Shown one piece after another: positions 8,391 through 18,600 of a DNA stretch of 64,000 nt (positions are counted from its first letter, which is position 1; every line of letters starts with the position of its first letter). The notes beneath the pieces were generated by a model that saw nothing but the letters and a program-made list of their open reading frames with translations, was not told where the DNA came from and did not search any database. Source of the stretch: Eutrophocola sp964601805 (GTDB lineage: Bacteria; Pseudomonadota; Gammaproteobacteria; Pseudomonadales; Pseudohongiellaceae); assembly GCA_964601805.1 (NCBI GenBank), contig CAZROW010000003.1, forward strand, positions 1-64,000. The letters run 5' to 3'. The position numbers and the translations under genes are program-made.

Positions 8391-9278
8391 ATGGATACCC
8401 GATCCTATATTCTCTCCCTGCAGGACAGGGCCTCTTCAGTGCTCAGGGAAAACCTGGCCACTCCTGGCCTGGCCGGAAAACTTGAAGAAGCCGTATTGTA
8501 TGCCGTGCATAACGGGGGTAAACGCATTCGTCCGGTGCTGGCCTATGCCAGTGCCCAGACTCTCGGTGGCAGCCTGGAAGATGCCGATGCCGCTGCCTGT
8601 GCCGTTGAACTGATTCATGCCTATTCCCTGGTCCATGATGATTTACCCGCCATGGATGACGATGACCTGCGACGGGGACAGCCAACCTGTCATGTTCGTT
8701 ATGATGAGGCCACGGCAATTCTCGCCGGCGATGCCCTGCAATCCCTGGCCTTTGAAATCCTGGCTGACTCACCGGTTGCCAGGGCCAATCCGGCCAATGC
8801 CATGGACATGATCCTGACCCTGGCCAGGGCTGCAGGCTGGCAGGGTATGGTCGGCGGACAAAGCCTGGATATCGAGGGCGCAGGCACCAGCATGACAGAA
8901 GAGGACCTGGCCAGTATGCACCGACTGAAAACAGGGGCCTTGATTAACGCCAGTATCAGGCTGGGGGCACTGGCTACCGGTAAAGCCAGTGATGAGCAAT
9001 TACAAAGCCTGGGTGTTTTCGCTGACCGGATTGGCCTGGCGTTCCAGGTGAAAGATGACATTCTTGATGTCGAGGGTGACACCGCTGTGCTTGGCAAGAC
9101 CCAGGGCAAGGATGAGAGCATGAACAAACCGACCTACTCTTCGCTGCTCGGTGTGGACGGAGCCAGGAAGCGTATGCAAACCCTGTTTGATGAGGGGATT
9201 AATGCCCTGTCGGTATTTGGTGACCGTGCGGATAAATTAACGGCTATTGCTGCCTATATCATAGAACGAAAATACTAG
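8391..9278 (+). CDS. ispA: Farnesyl diphosphate synthase
   Basis: Trans-prenyltransferase that condenses IPP with DMAPP and GPP to give farnesyl diphosphate. The 295-residue protein has both aspartate-rich Mg-binding motifs: DDLPAMD (83-89) and DDILD (222-226). The GGKRIRP substrate-binding motif is at 42-48. Lies between xseB and dxs, so precursor supply and chain elongation are encoded together. Confidence 0.96.
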   Translation: MDTRSYILSLQDRASSVLRENLATPGLAGKLEEAVLYAVHNGGKRIRPVLAYASAQTLGGSLEDADAAACAVELIHAYSLVHDDLPAMDDDDLRRGQPTCHVRYDEATAILAGDALQSLAFEILADSPVARANPANAMDMILTLARAAGWQGMVGGQSLDIEGAGTSMTEEDLASMHRLKTGALINASIRLGALATGKASDEQLQSLGVFADRIGLAFQVKDDILDVEGDTAVLGKTQGKDESMNKPTYSSLLGVDGARKRMQTLFDEGINALSVFGDRADKLTAIAAYIIERKY

Positions 9279-9365
9279 ACCGGGGCTGAAAGGGGCCTGA
9301 ATTCAGACACACAGGTACCCTTTGCGGTAGAATATCTTTCTTGAATTACCATTAAGCTTCCTTTG

Positions 9366-11243
9366 ATGTTTGACGAAATTCCACTCGAGCGGCCGCAAAC
9401 GCCTTTGCTCGACAGTATTGATTCCCCCGCTGATTTGCGAGAACTCTCGCCTGAGCAGCTGGAAGAGGTGGCCAGGGAGCTGCGCCATTACCTGTTGTAT
9501 ACCGTAGGCAAGACCGGCGGGCATTTCGGTGCCGGTCTCGGTGTGGTGGAGCTGACCATTGCCCTGCACTACGTTTTCAATACGCCCGAGGACAAGCTGG
9601 TCTGGGATGTCGGGCATCAAACCTATCCCCACAAGATCCTCACAGGCAGGCGTGAGCAAATGCTGACCATGCGCCAGCCAGGCGGACTGTCCGCCTTTAC
9701 CAACCGCAAGGAAAGTGAATACGATACTTTCGGCGCAGGTCATTCCAGCACCTCGATTTCAGCCGCACTTGGCATGATGATCGCGGCCCAGCAACAGGAG
9801 TCCGATCGCAAGGTGGTTGCCGTCATCGGCGACGGTGCCATGACGGCAGGCCTGGCCTTTGAGGCACTCAACCATGCGGGCGACCTGGAAGGCGATATCC
9901 TGATCATCCTCAATGACAACAACATGTCCATTTCACGCAATGTAGGTGGCCTGTCCAGTTACTTTGCCCGGATGTGGGCGAGCAAACCCTACAATGCCCT
10001 GCGCACTGGCAGTAAAAAAGTATTGTCTGCACTGCCACCTGCCTGGAAGGCAGCCCATCGTGCCGAGGAATACATGAAAGGCATGGTGTCACCGGCGACA
10101 ATTTTCGAAGAACTGGGCTTCACCTATTTTGGTCTCATTGACGGCCATGACGTGGATGGACTGGTCCAGATACTGAACAACATCAAGGACATCAAGGGGC
10201 CTCGTGTACTGCATGTGGTCACCCAGAAAGGGAAGGGCTATATCCCGGCAGAAGAAGACCCCTTTGGCATGCATGCCTTGAGCAAGATGGTGCCCGAATC
10301 AGAGAAAAAAGCACAACCCAATGGCACCGTACCCACCTATTCAAAGGTTTTTGGCCAATGGTTGTGCGAGATGGCGAGCGTTGATGACAAGCTGGTCGGG
10401 ATAACACCGGCGATGAGCGAAGGCTCCGGCATGCGGGAATTCGAGGAGCAGTTTCCCGAGCGCTTTTTTGATGTGGCCATTGCCGAACAGCACGCAGTGA
10501 CTTTTGCCGCCGGTATGGCCTGTGATGGTCTCAAACCGGTTGTGGCTATTTATTCGACCTTCCTGCAACGGGGCTATGACCAGCTTATTCATGATGTCTG
10601 CCTGCAGAACCTGGATGTCCTGTTTGCCATCGACCGTGCCGGCCTGGTGGGTGAAGACGGGCCAACACATGCCGGCAGCTTTGATCTGACCTACATGCGC
10701 TGTTTGCCCAATCTTGTTGTCATGACACCCAGCGATGAACAGGAAGCACGCCTGATGCTGACAACCGGTTACCAGTTTGCCGGTCCTGCAGCTGTACGCT
10801 ATCCACGCGGCAAGGCTACTGGTTGTGACATGGATCCGGACCTCAAGCCGATGACTATCGGCAAGGCAAGAGTGTGCAGGGAAGGCGATAGCGGAGTAGC
10901 AATCCTGGTTTTCGGTACACTGTTGGCAAAGGCCGCCAGTGTCGCCGACACACTGGATGCAACCCTGGTCGACATGCGTTTTGTCAAACCACTGGATGAA
11001 ACGCTGCTGATCACTTTGGGTGAGCAAAGCACCCTGCTGGTCACGATTGAGGAAAATGCCGTGCTTGGCGGCGCAGGTTCCGCAGTCAATGAATTCCTGG
11101 AAGCCCAGGGCATCAATACCCCGGTGCTCAACCTGGGACTGCCTGATGAATTCCTTGAGCATGGCAAGGCAGATGACATGCTGGCTTCCTGTGGCCTTGA
11201 TTCGGCAGGAATACTCAACGCCATCGAACGACGCCTGGGATAA
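9366..11243 (+). CDS. dxs: 1-deoxy-D-xylulose-5-phosphate synthase
   Basis: Thiamine-diphosphate enzyme that makes DXP from pyruvate and glyceraldehyde-3-phosphate, the entry step of the MEP isoprenoid pathway. It has 625 residues from ATG 9366; an in-frame TTG lies directly before. The TPP/Mg motif is GDGAMTAGLAFEALNHAG, followed by the NDNNMSIS stretch. The catalytic glutamate is in IAEQHAVTFAAG and the transketolase signature is DRAGLVGEDGPTHAGSFD. A -10-like TAGAAT precedes the gene (about 9327). Confidence 0.97.
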   Translation: MFDEIPLERPQTPLLDSIDSPADLRELSPEQLEEVARELRHYLLYTVGKTGGHFGAGLGVVELTIALHYVFNTPEDKLVWDVGHQTYPHKILTGRREQMLTMRQPGGLSAFTNRKESEYDTFGAGHSSTSISAALGMMIAAQQQESDRKVVAVIGDGAMTAGLAFEALNHAGDLEGDILIILNDNNMSISRNVGGLSSYFARMWASKPYNALRTGSKKVLSALPPAWKAAHRAEEYMKGMVSPATIFEELGFTYFGLIDGHDVDGLVQILNNIKDIKGPRVLHVVTQKGKGYIPAEEDPFGMHALSKMVPESEKKAQPNGTVPTYSKVFGQWLCEMASVDDKLVGITPAMSEGSGMREFEEQFPERFFDVAIAEQHAVTFAAGMACDGLKPVVAIYSTFLQRGYDQLIHDVCLQNLDVLFAIDRAGLVGEDGPTHAGSFDLTYMRCLPNLVVMTPSDEQEARLMLTTGYQFAGPAAVRYPRGKATGCDMDPDLKPMTIGKARVCREGDSGVAILVFGTLLAKAASVADTLDATLVDMRFVKPLDETLLITLGEQSTLLVTIEENAVLGGAGSAVNEFLEAQGINTPVLNLGLPDEFLEHGKADDMLASCGLDSAGILNAIERRLG

Positions 11244-11255
11244 CACACAAATCAC

Positions 11256-13085
11256 ATGGCGCGCCGTACACCGACGGACATAGAAAACCTGGACATGAAG
11301 TGGCATGTCATCAGGCTGCTTGTTCCCTACCTGCTGGAATTCAAAAAACGCACACTGCTGGCATTCCTGTGTCTGGCCCTGGCCAAGTTGTCGAGCATCA
11401 GCCTGCCGTTTTTCATGAAGTACGTGGTCGATAACCTGGATGGCCAGCTTGCAGGTAATACTACCGGCAATGCTCCAGCCCTGGTTGCCATTCCCGTGCT
11501 GCTCATCATCGCTTACGGTGTGTTTCGATTCTTCAATGTCATGTTCAACGAGATGCGTGACACCATTTTTGGTCGCGTGACAGAAAGAACCATTCGCCGT
11601 GTCAGCCTGCAAACTTTCCGTCATCTGCACAAGCTCGATCTGGATTTTCACCTGAACCGGCAGACCGGTGGACTGGCGCGGGATATTGAGCGTGGTAATT
11701 CGGGTATCAATTTCCTGATGCGCTTCATGATCTTCAATATCATTCCGACCCTGCTGGAACTGCTCATTGTCATCGGCATCTTCCTGGGTAATTACGGGTT
11801 TTCGTTTGCCATCGTCATTGTGCTGGCCATCGTTTTCTATGTTGCCTACTCGGTTGTTGCCACAGAAAAGCGGACCCGTTTTGTACGGGAAATGAACCTG
11901 GCTGACTCGGCCACCAATACCCGAGCAATAGACAGCCTGCTCAATTACGAAACAGTGAAGTACTTCACCAACGAAGAGTTTGAAGCCAGGCATTTTGACG
12001 AGGGCCTGGCAAACCTTGAAACAGCCAAGCGCAAGAACAGGCTCAGCCTGTTTGCCCTGAATGGCGGACAGGCATTGATTGTTTCCTCCGCCATGACAAT
12101 TATCCTCCTGCTGGCAGCCAGGGGGGTGGCAGAGGGCACCATGACCCTGGGTGACTTCACACTGGTCAACATGTTCATGATGCAGTTGTTCATCCCGCTG
12201 AACTTCCTGGGTTTTGTCTACCGCGAAATAAAAGGTGCCCTGGCCAATATCGAAAAGATGTTTGATCTCCTGAATGAGAAAGCCACCGTGCTTGAAAAAG
12301 AAGGGGCCGACACATTGGAGGTTTCCAAACCCTCCATACGTTTCAGCAGTGTAGGTTTCCACTACCGGCCTGATCGGGAAATACTGCACGATGTGTCATT
12401 CACCATTCATCCGGGTGAAAAACTGGCGGTGGTTGGTGCCAGTGGTTCCGGTAAATCTACTCTGGTGAAGTTGCTTTTCCGCTTTTATGACTGCCAGCAG
12501 GGATCCATCGAAATCGATGGCAAGGATATACGCGATGTCACCTTGTTATCCCTGCGTTCAGCCATTGGTATCGTTCCCCAGGACACGGTGCTGTTCAATG
12601 ACACAATTTATGAAAACATCCGGTATGGCCGGCCCGATGCGACCGAAGAAGACATCAGGGAAGCGGTCAGGCTTGCCCATCTTGAACAGTTTATTGCCCA
12701 GTTGCCCCAGGGTATGGAAACCATGGTGGGGGAGAGGGGACTCAAGCTCAGTGGCGGTGAGAAACAGCGGGTTGCCATAGCCCGTACCATGCTGAAACGC
12801 CCGGCCATCCTGGTCTTTGATGAGGCCACCTCGTCCCTGGACAGCAAAACGGAACGGGCCATCGTGCAGGCCATGCGTGAGGTTTCCAAAGGCCATACCA
12901 GCCTGGTGATTGCGCACCGGCTTTCAACGGTAGTCGATGCAGACCGAATCCTGGTGCTTGACCAGGGCAGGATAGTGGAGTCCGGTACCCATACCGAGTT
13001 ACTTGCCAGGGCCGGGACCTATCAACACATGTGGATGCTTCAGCAGCAGGAGAAAGCCGGGGAGCTCGAGCCTGGTGTTTTGTAG
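11256..13085 (+). CDS. Atm1/HMT1-type ABC exporter (fused permease and ATPase)
   Basis: Half-transporter of 609 residues. The N-terminal half has about six membrane helices (type I exporter fold) with FVREMN and the NYETVKYFTNE segment typical of the Atm1/ABCB7 group. The C-terminal ATPase has Walker A VVGASGSGKST, signature LSGGEKQRVAIAR, and Walker B ILVFDEATSSLD. Atm1-type exporters are thought to move glutathione-linked sulfur or metal species across the inner membrane and work as homodimers. It starts 12 bases after dxs and may be cotranscribed. Its TAG stop is the first three bases of a REP unit. Confidence 0.9.
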   Translation: MARRTPTDIENLDMKWHVIRLLVPYLLEFKKRTLLAFLCLALAKLSSISLPFFMKYVVDNLDGQLAGNTTGNAPALVAIPVLLIIAYGVFRFFNVMFNEMRDTIFGRVTERTIRRVSLQTFRHLHKLDLDFHLNRQTGGLARDIERGNSGINFLMRFMIFNIIPTLLELLIVIGIFLGNYGFSFAIVIVLAIVFYVAYSVVATEKRTRFVREMNLADSATNTRAIDSLLNYETVKYFTNEEFEARHFDEGLANLETAKRKNRLSLFALNGGQALIVSSAMTIILLLAARGVAEGTMTLGDFTLVNMFMMQLFIPLNFLGFVYREIKGALANIEKMFDLLNEKATVLEKEGADTLEVSKPSIRFSSVGFHYRPDREILHDVSFTIHPGEKLAVVGASGSGKSTLVKLLFRFYDCQQGSIEIDGKDIRDVTLLSLRSAIGIVPQDTVLFNDTIYENIRYGRPDATEEDIREAVRLAHLEQFIAQLPQGMETMVGERGLKLSGGEKQRVAIARTMLKRPAILVFDEATSSLDSKTERAIVQAMREVSKGHTSLVIAHRLSTVVDADRILVLDQGRIVESGTHTELLARAGTYQHMWMLQQQEKAGELEPGVL

Positions 13086-13172
13086 GCCGGAAATTGCGTA
13101 GCAATCTCCGGCATCAGTGATTTTTTCCATACCTGTTTTGCCGGAGATGGCCTGCGGCCATTTCCGGCCTAC
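13083..13172. repeat. REP pair 1 (A forward, B reverse)
   Basis: Unit A (13083-13113) runs TAGGCCGGAAATTGC to GCAATCTCCGGCA. Unit B (13139-13172) is inverted, TGCCGGAGATGGCC to GGCCATTTCCGGCCTA. About 25 bases separate them, and the TAGGCCGG ends face outward. The first three bases of A are the stop codon of the ABC exporter gene. Confidence 0.9.
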
Positions 13173-13372
13173 GAGAAGTCACGGAAATTTTATTATTTTC
13201 TGCTGGCAATAAAAAAGNNNNNNNNNNNNNNNNNNNNNNNNNNNNNNNNNNNNNNNNNNNNNNNNNNNNNNNNNNNNNNNNNNNNNNNNNNNNNNNNNNN
13301 NNNNNNNNNNNNNNNNNTCCGGCCTACGAGAAGTCACGGAAATTTTATTATTTTCTGCTGGCAATAAAAAAG
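13163..13372. other. Assembly gap with duplicated 55-bp flanks
   Basis: One hundred N (13218-13317) are flanked by identical 55-bp copies (13163-13217 and 13318-13372), so this is probably an unmerged contig overlap rather than missing DNA. The left copy includes the end of REP unit B, a repeat that would explain why assembly stopped here. Confidence 0.85.
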
Positions 13373-13396
13373 GGCGCTTTCTTAGCGCCCTTTTTT
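13372..13396. terminator. Rho-independent terminator
   Basis: The stem GGGCGCT/AGCGCCC has a five-base loop and six T. On the minus strand it ends the 271-residue exported protein gene (A-rich tract at 13365-13370 gives the U-tract). On the plus strand it can also stop readthrough from the ABC exporter. Confidence 0.88.
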
Positions 13397-13410
13397 AATC
13401 GAGGTGATTT

Positions 13411-14226
13411 TTACAAACCTTCAGTCTTGTCAAAAAAAGGCTGGCCGAAATCGTCTGTCATGTCGAGGAGGAACTTGTTGTTCTCCTGGCAAATATAATC
13501 AGCCAGTTCCTGGCCTTCTGACCAGCGAATATTCCAGCTCACGGTCCAGGGCTCGGAATAGGCGCCCGGGTCATCTATCACAGCTTCGTAATGCAGGGTT
13601 TCCTTGTCGGGACGAGAGAAACGCTCGACTGTATGCATCTGGTCGGTGTGCATGTAACCGCCAAAGTCGATCCAGGTTTTCTCATTGAAGCCGATTGTAT
13701 CGACAACAAGTGTGTCACCTTCCCAATGGCCTACGGAATGACCGAAATAGGTCGGGTTGGGGTCTTCCGGGTGAGGACGGCCATCCATGTGTATTTCACG
13801 CCAGACATGACCGCCACCTTCAAAGATAATCACGATACGATCTCGGTCCTGGATAATTTCGGCCGGGTAGGGTGTACCCATGGAACGGGGACCACCGGGA
13901 GGCAGGCAGAAACCTTCCGGGTCATATTTCACATTGTTGTCCTTGTTGTATTCCCACATGGCCTGGGTCCAGGGCAGCATGGGCGGCAGGTCGCCTTCTT
14001 CATAGCCGGGCATGCGGACAGCAAAGTCGGTGATCCAGGGCAGGCTCCATACGCCATCACCACCCAGGTCTACTGTACCATCAGCAAGACGCGGTGTTGG
14101 TGTGGACGGACGGTCGTCATCAGCACGCGGTTGTGCTTGTGTAAGGTTTGCCAACAGCATGGTTGACGCAATGGCTGTTGCCAGCAGTGCCGGTTTCAGC
14201 ATGAATCGTTTTTTTGTATGAGACAC
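13411..14226 (-). CDS. Exported protein of unknown function
   Basis: Protein of 271 residues with a signal peptide (about 1-31, ending in TQAQ), so it is probably periplasmic. No enzyme domain is recognised. The mature part is rich in Trp, Gly, Pro and Asp, with FCLPPGGPRSMGTPYP, then HVWREIHMDGRPHP, then GHSVGHWEGDTLVVDTIGFN. Proteins with the GHWEGDTLVVDT motif are common in marine gammaproteobacteria and Acidobacteria, often in several copies near small proteins like the next gene. It lies downstream of the DUF6152-like gene on the same strand, with a terminator between them. Confidence 0.8.
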   Translation of the reverse strand: MSHTKKRFMLKPALLATAIASTMLLANLTQAQPRADDDRPSTPTPRLADGTVDLGGDGVWSLPWITDFAVRMPGYEEGDLPPMLPWTQAMWEYNKDNNVKYDPEGFCLPPGGPRSMGTPYPAEIIQDRDRIVIIFEGGGHVWREIHMDGRPHPEDPNPTYFGHSVGHWEGDTLVVDTIGFNEKTWIDFGGYMHTDQMHTVERFSRPDKETLHYEAVIDDPGAYSEPWTVSWNIRWSEGQELADYICQENNKFLLDMTDDFGQPFFDKTEGL

Positions 14227-14247
14227 TTAAATTCCCCGGGTCAGAAA

Positions 14248-14274
14248 AAAGCGCGCAGTAAAGCGCGCTTTCTT
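14248..14274 (-). terminator. Terminator of the DUF6152-like gene
   Basis: The stem AAAGCGCGC/GCGCGCTTT has a six-base loop and is preceded on the plus strand by six A in all (14245-14250), giving a U-tract on the minus strand. It separates the DUF6152-like gene from the 271-residue gene. Confidence 0.75.
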
Positions 14275-14308
14275 ACATGTTCAATAATAGTTTGGCGTGA
14301 AAGATGAA

Positions 14309-14743
14309 TCAGAGTTCGCACTCTTCCTTGGGTGCGGCATTTTCATCGAAGTCACGCTGGCTGGTGCCGGCAAACAGGCGCTGGCAGGTTTCAGCAATGA
14401 CAACTGTCTGGGCGTTGCCCTTGAAGCTGCCATCACGGGCACGTGTACCACGAACGATTACTTCCGTGCCTATTTCCAGGGTATTGCGTGTCCAGCCGCG
14501 ACGCATCAGGCCGTTGGGGCTGCCCATTTCAAAGGCCCATTCTTCGTAATCACCGTCTTCGGTTTCGACTTCGACGTAGAAGTAAGTGTGCGGGTTGGTC
14601 CAGTCAACCTTGATGACAGTGCCTGTGACGTGAACGGGATCGTCGGCATTGAACTCTGCCTGGAAAGAATGATGGGCAACTGCCTGTATGGAAATAAAAG
14701 CACCGAGAAGGCCGCTGGCCAGTGCAAAGAGTTTGGTTTTCAT
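14309..14743 (-). CDS. DUF6152-like small exported protein
   Basis: Protein of 144 residues with a signal peptide (about 1-23, ending in VAHH). The mature start HHSF, followed by VTGTVIKVDWTNPHTYFYVEV and LIKE-type beta strands (GTEVIVRGTRARDGS), matches the small beta-barrel proteins grouped as DUF6152. Their function is unknown, and they typically occur beside GHWEGDTLVVDT-type proteins, as here. A C-terminal cysteine pair (C124 region and C142) could form a disulfide. Confidence 0.78.
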   Translation of the reverse strand: MKTKLFALASGLLGAFISIQAVAHHSFQAEFNADDPVHVTGTVIKVDWTNPHTYFYVEVETEDGDYEEWAFEMGSPNGLMRRGWTRNTLEIGTEVIVRGTRARDGSFKGNAQTVVIAETCQRLFAGTSQRDFDENAAPKEECEL

Positions 14744-14816
14744 GTGTTGTTCTCCGTAAGAGATAAACCTGGTCGATTAAATGCCTGTTTTCGATAATGG
14801 GAAAACAGGTTGTTGG

Positions 14817-15200
14817 TTAATTCAGTGTGATGTCGAAAGTGCCTTTTTCATCACCCATGGTGTAAGCACCACGATATTTTCTGTTGGTCCATGAACCGAG
14901 ATTGCTCAGTTTGCCTTCCATGACCAGTTCGCCATCAGGCATGTCGGCAGTAATGGTCAGTGTCCATGTCTCGGCATCGAGTTCCACGTTACTCATTTCA
15001 ACGCCACGGCGTCCGGGGTTAACTGTACCGGACAGATCGCCGTTCCAGGCATCAATCAGCAGACGGATTCGTTCTGGACCTTCCGCAGTAAAGGGAACGA
15101 GATCTCCGGACCAGGAGCCTTTTGCCGGATGACCCGTTTGGGATATGGCTGGCAAAGACATGATTGTGCAGGTCAAAACTAAAAGTATTCGGGCAAGCAT
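14817..15200 (-). CDS. Small exported protein of unknown function
   Basis: Protein of 127 residues if started at ATG 15200, which has an AGGAG ribosome site. The frame stays open to 15350, but those 50 upstream residues look non-coding. A signal peptide covers about residues 1-20 (ending in PAISQ). The mature part is a short all-beta-looking domain (GSWSGDLVPF, DLSGTVNPGRRGVEMSNV) resembling small periplasmic proteins of unknown role. It lies in a minus-strand run with the DUF6152-like gene, 73 bases upstream of it, and may be cotranscribed. Confidence 0.72.
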   Translation of the reverse strand: MLARILLVLTCTIMSLPAISQTGHPAKGSWSGDLVPFTAEGPERIRLLIDAWNGDLSGTVNPGRRGVEMSNVELDAETWTLTITADMPDGELVMEGKLSNLGSWTNRKYRGAYTMGDEKGTFDITLN

Positions 15201-15656
15201 ATGGAACTCCTGACGTGAAATCTGGCTGGACCAGAACACATTATTATTCTTGTGGTTATTCAATAAATATAAGCTGAAGACAGGGTGATGAAGTATTGGC
15301 TTCACAACCGGACTGGTCAAAATTTTACTAGAATATGATGAGTGAAACATATTGAAAGCGTAGTCGGTCCGTAAAATTCACTGTATTTGCACAAAACCTC
15401 GTATATAAAAGGATAAAACCATTTAATAACATGAGGTTATGATGAATAGTCATTTATTAACGCGCCAGTCAGAATGACCTGGCCTGATATTGGTTGGGTA
15501 TTAAATTTGAAAATACTTACCAATATTTGTGCAGTTAAGATGCGTCATTGGCGGTTGCCTGACAAGAGGAAATACCGGTTTTTACAAGATAAGAAAAAAG
15601 GGCCCGAAGGCCCTTTTTCTGTGATATCTGCCAGATGTCTTTGGCAGGCTTGTCGC
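15201..15656. other. AT-rich intergenic region with terminator at 15594-15620
   Basis: No gene is supported here. The right end holds a strong terminator (stem AAAGGGCC/GGCCCTTT at 15597-15616, with T5) that ends the TonB receptor on the minus strand. A weaker inverted repeat, ATATTGGT (15487-15494) and ACCAATAT (15519-15526), lies just before it. The left part should contain the promoter of the 127-residue gene. Confidence 0.7.
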
Positions 15657-18600
15657 CTAAAACTGCAGGTTCAGGCTCAAATTGTATCGACGACCAAAAA
15701 TATCATACTGGTTGGCTACACCCTGGCTGCCTGTAGAGCTGGGAATGATCGGCGGATTCTTGTCGAACATGTTCAGGACATTGAAGCCGACGTTCCAGGA
15801 ACCGCCATTTTGCAGTTCGCTGGAATAACGCAGGGTACCGTTCCACCAGGTGGAAGAGGGCACCTTGTTACTGTCGACATCGACGCCCTCGACCCAGTTG
15901 CGGTTTCGGTTTTCGCTGGAAATGTGCCTGCCCTGCAATTGCAATGACCAGGGACCCAGTGAGTACGTGCCAGTGATGTTGGCCGTCAGTTCCGGCATCG
16001 TGTACTGGTCCATCAGGGTGCTTACCGTGCCGTTGGCCGCGATATCCTCGCGGGTCAGGGTCTTGCCACCGAGGACGCGAAGGGTCACGTTCTCGAAGTC
16101 ACTGGAGAAGAGGTCCACTTCACGGGTGTACCTGACTTCGAAGTCCACACCTTCCACGATGGCTGCATCCTGGTTGAAGAAGCGACGGAACACGCGGGTG
16201 ATGCCACCGGTGGCCGGGTCACGCTCGATATTGGCACACTGCTCCTGAACACCCTGGATATGACAGCGGTCAACCACGTCCTGCTGGCCGATCTGGGAAA
16301 TGGCGTCCTCGATATCCACTTCATACCAGTCGGCTGACACACGCAGTCCATCGGCCCACTCCCACTGCGGTTCAAACACGACACCAAACACGGTGGTGTC
16401 AGCCGTTTCAGGAGACAGGTTGGGATTACCGGAAGCTACCACGGTGATCGAGACATCGTCGATTCCCAGCAGGGGATCGTCGACACCACCACCGCCGCCC
16501 TGGGCGTCGAAACGTTCGGAGAAGGTGGCTTCACGCACGTCCTGGGAACGGGTGGCACGCAGGCGCAACCCTTCCATCACCTGGAAGTCGAAACCGACCT
16601 TCCAGGCCTCGACCCGGCCACTGGTGTTGTAGTCGGACTGGCGGAAGGCCAGGGAGCTACCCAGGGTCTGTTCACCTGAACCGGACTCCCAGATCGGGGC
16701 GTTGATCTCGGTAAACCATTCCCACACATCGTATTTACCGCTGATCTTGGGGACGGTGGAGAACTTGTGCAGATTCGGGCTACCGCCGGTGTAACCGCGG
16801 GCTATGCCGCGGATACCCAGATCGGGAACATTTTGGGGTGGTCCAAGGGCATCCACATCGGCCGGCAATGCTTCATCGGAGAAACTGGACTCACGCCATG
16901 TCAGACCAGCTGCCATGGAGACCGGGCCATAGCCCCAGCCTTCATAGACCTCGCCGGTGGCGATCAATTCGGCAAAATCCTGTTCGACAATACCGATGGA
17001 TTTTTTCACCGTGCCCACGTAATCGATGGCATCTTCGCTGATATTGCCGTGACCGAAGACGTTGTAGGGCACACAACCTTCCACGGTGCCGTCCAGGCCG
17101 ATCGGTGACCCCAGCGGCTGAGGGTTGGGATCCGATGCGGTGCGGGAATTGGTCAGGCCGCTAGCCAGGCCTGCCGCCCTGAGTTCCTCTTCAGTGGGCG
17201 AGAACTGGGGCAGGTTGACACGGCAGACGATGGCACCGGTGTCCGGGTGTACCACGGCATCCATGGCCAGGAACATGCGATCGACCCGGTTCATGTCATA
17301 GGTGTGGGTCAGGCGTTCGGTTTCGCCGGTGGAGAAACTGCCGCCAATACTCCAGGTGTTGTCGAAATCGTAATCGAATCCGAAGGTATAGGTCTGGGTA
17401 GTAAAGGTGTTGTCATTGACCGAGTCGATTCCGATATCACGCACACCCACCATGGAGCCGTCACGGCTGAGCGTGAGTTCATCGACCCCGTTGTCGAGCA
17501 TGACCTGTCGCACGTAATCGGGCAGGTAGGCGTTGTCCACGGCAATCTTTGGCGCCCAGATGGAGCGGAAGGTAATGCCGGTGGTGGTCGCACGATTGTT
17601 CACCGAACCGTTCTCGGAACGACCGACAACCGCTTGGGCATAACCTGACAGGTTGTCGCTGAACTGGTACTGGGCCGCCAGAAATAGCGAGCGCCCCGCG
17701 ACTTCCTGGCCGTCCACGGGACTCGAATAGGCCCGCCAGGCCAGGTCGGCTTCCGGACCGCCGGAGGTAGTATTGATCCTGTTTTGGCGGTAGTTGTCGC
17801 CCTGCCTGAAAGGTTGTACCGCCGTGCCTTCGCGGTTGAAGACCATGCCGTCCAGCTCGGTGCGCGTGCCTGAAATGACGCCGTAGACATGACGGTCCGT
17901 GGGTGCCACGTTGGGTCGCGTCAGTCGCCTGGGGCCGTTGGGATCCGGGTTACCGACATAGCCCCAGCGCTGGTACCAGTCGGAATCAAGTTCCCAGGGC
18001 TCCACGTCAATCTGGTCGATCTGCCGGCCTTCGAGTGAGCCGATGATATTGAGGCGATCACCGATCTGGAAGCCGCCGGCGATGCTGGCGTTATAGCGGA
18101 AGCCGTCGCCGGTTTCCATGATGCCGGAGCCGACATTGATTTTCAGCCCCTCGAATTCGCGGTCGAGTATGAAGTTGGTGACACCACCCAGGGCGTCGGC
18201 ACCGTAGGCGGCGGAAGCACCACCGGTGACCACATCAACAGTACGGACCAGTGCAGTCGGGAAGGTGTCCACGTTGACGGGCCCGCGCTTGTCGCCGGGG
18301 GCCATACGGGCGCCGTCCAGCAGGACCAGGGTTCTGTTGGTGCCTAGGTTGCGCATGTTCAAGAAGCTGCCCACGGTAAAGGCCAGGGAGCCCCCATTGC
18401 GCTGTGGAGTGATCGTATTAAAGAACTGGGGCAGTGCGTCCAGTTGTTCGGACACTGTCCCACCCGGATCGAAGCTGGCTAATTCATCAGGTGTTACAAC
18501 AGTAACGGGTGTTGGCGCGGCCATACCATCAGTCTGGCGGATTCGGGACCCTGTCACAGTGATTTCTTCGATGCCTCCATCATCTTGTGCAAAAGCAGGT

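Noticed and set aside
10341..12389. 682-residue open frame on the minus strand across dxs and the ABC exporter
   Set aside because: It lies wholly opposite two well-recognised genes, its translation is low-complexity (Gln/His-rich) and matches no family. Long antisense frames are expected at this codon bias.
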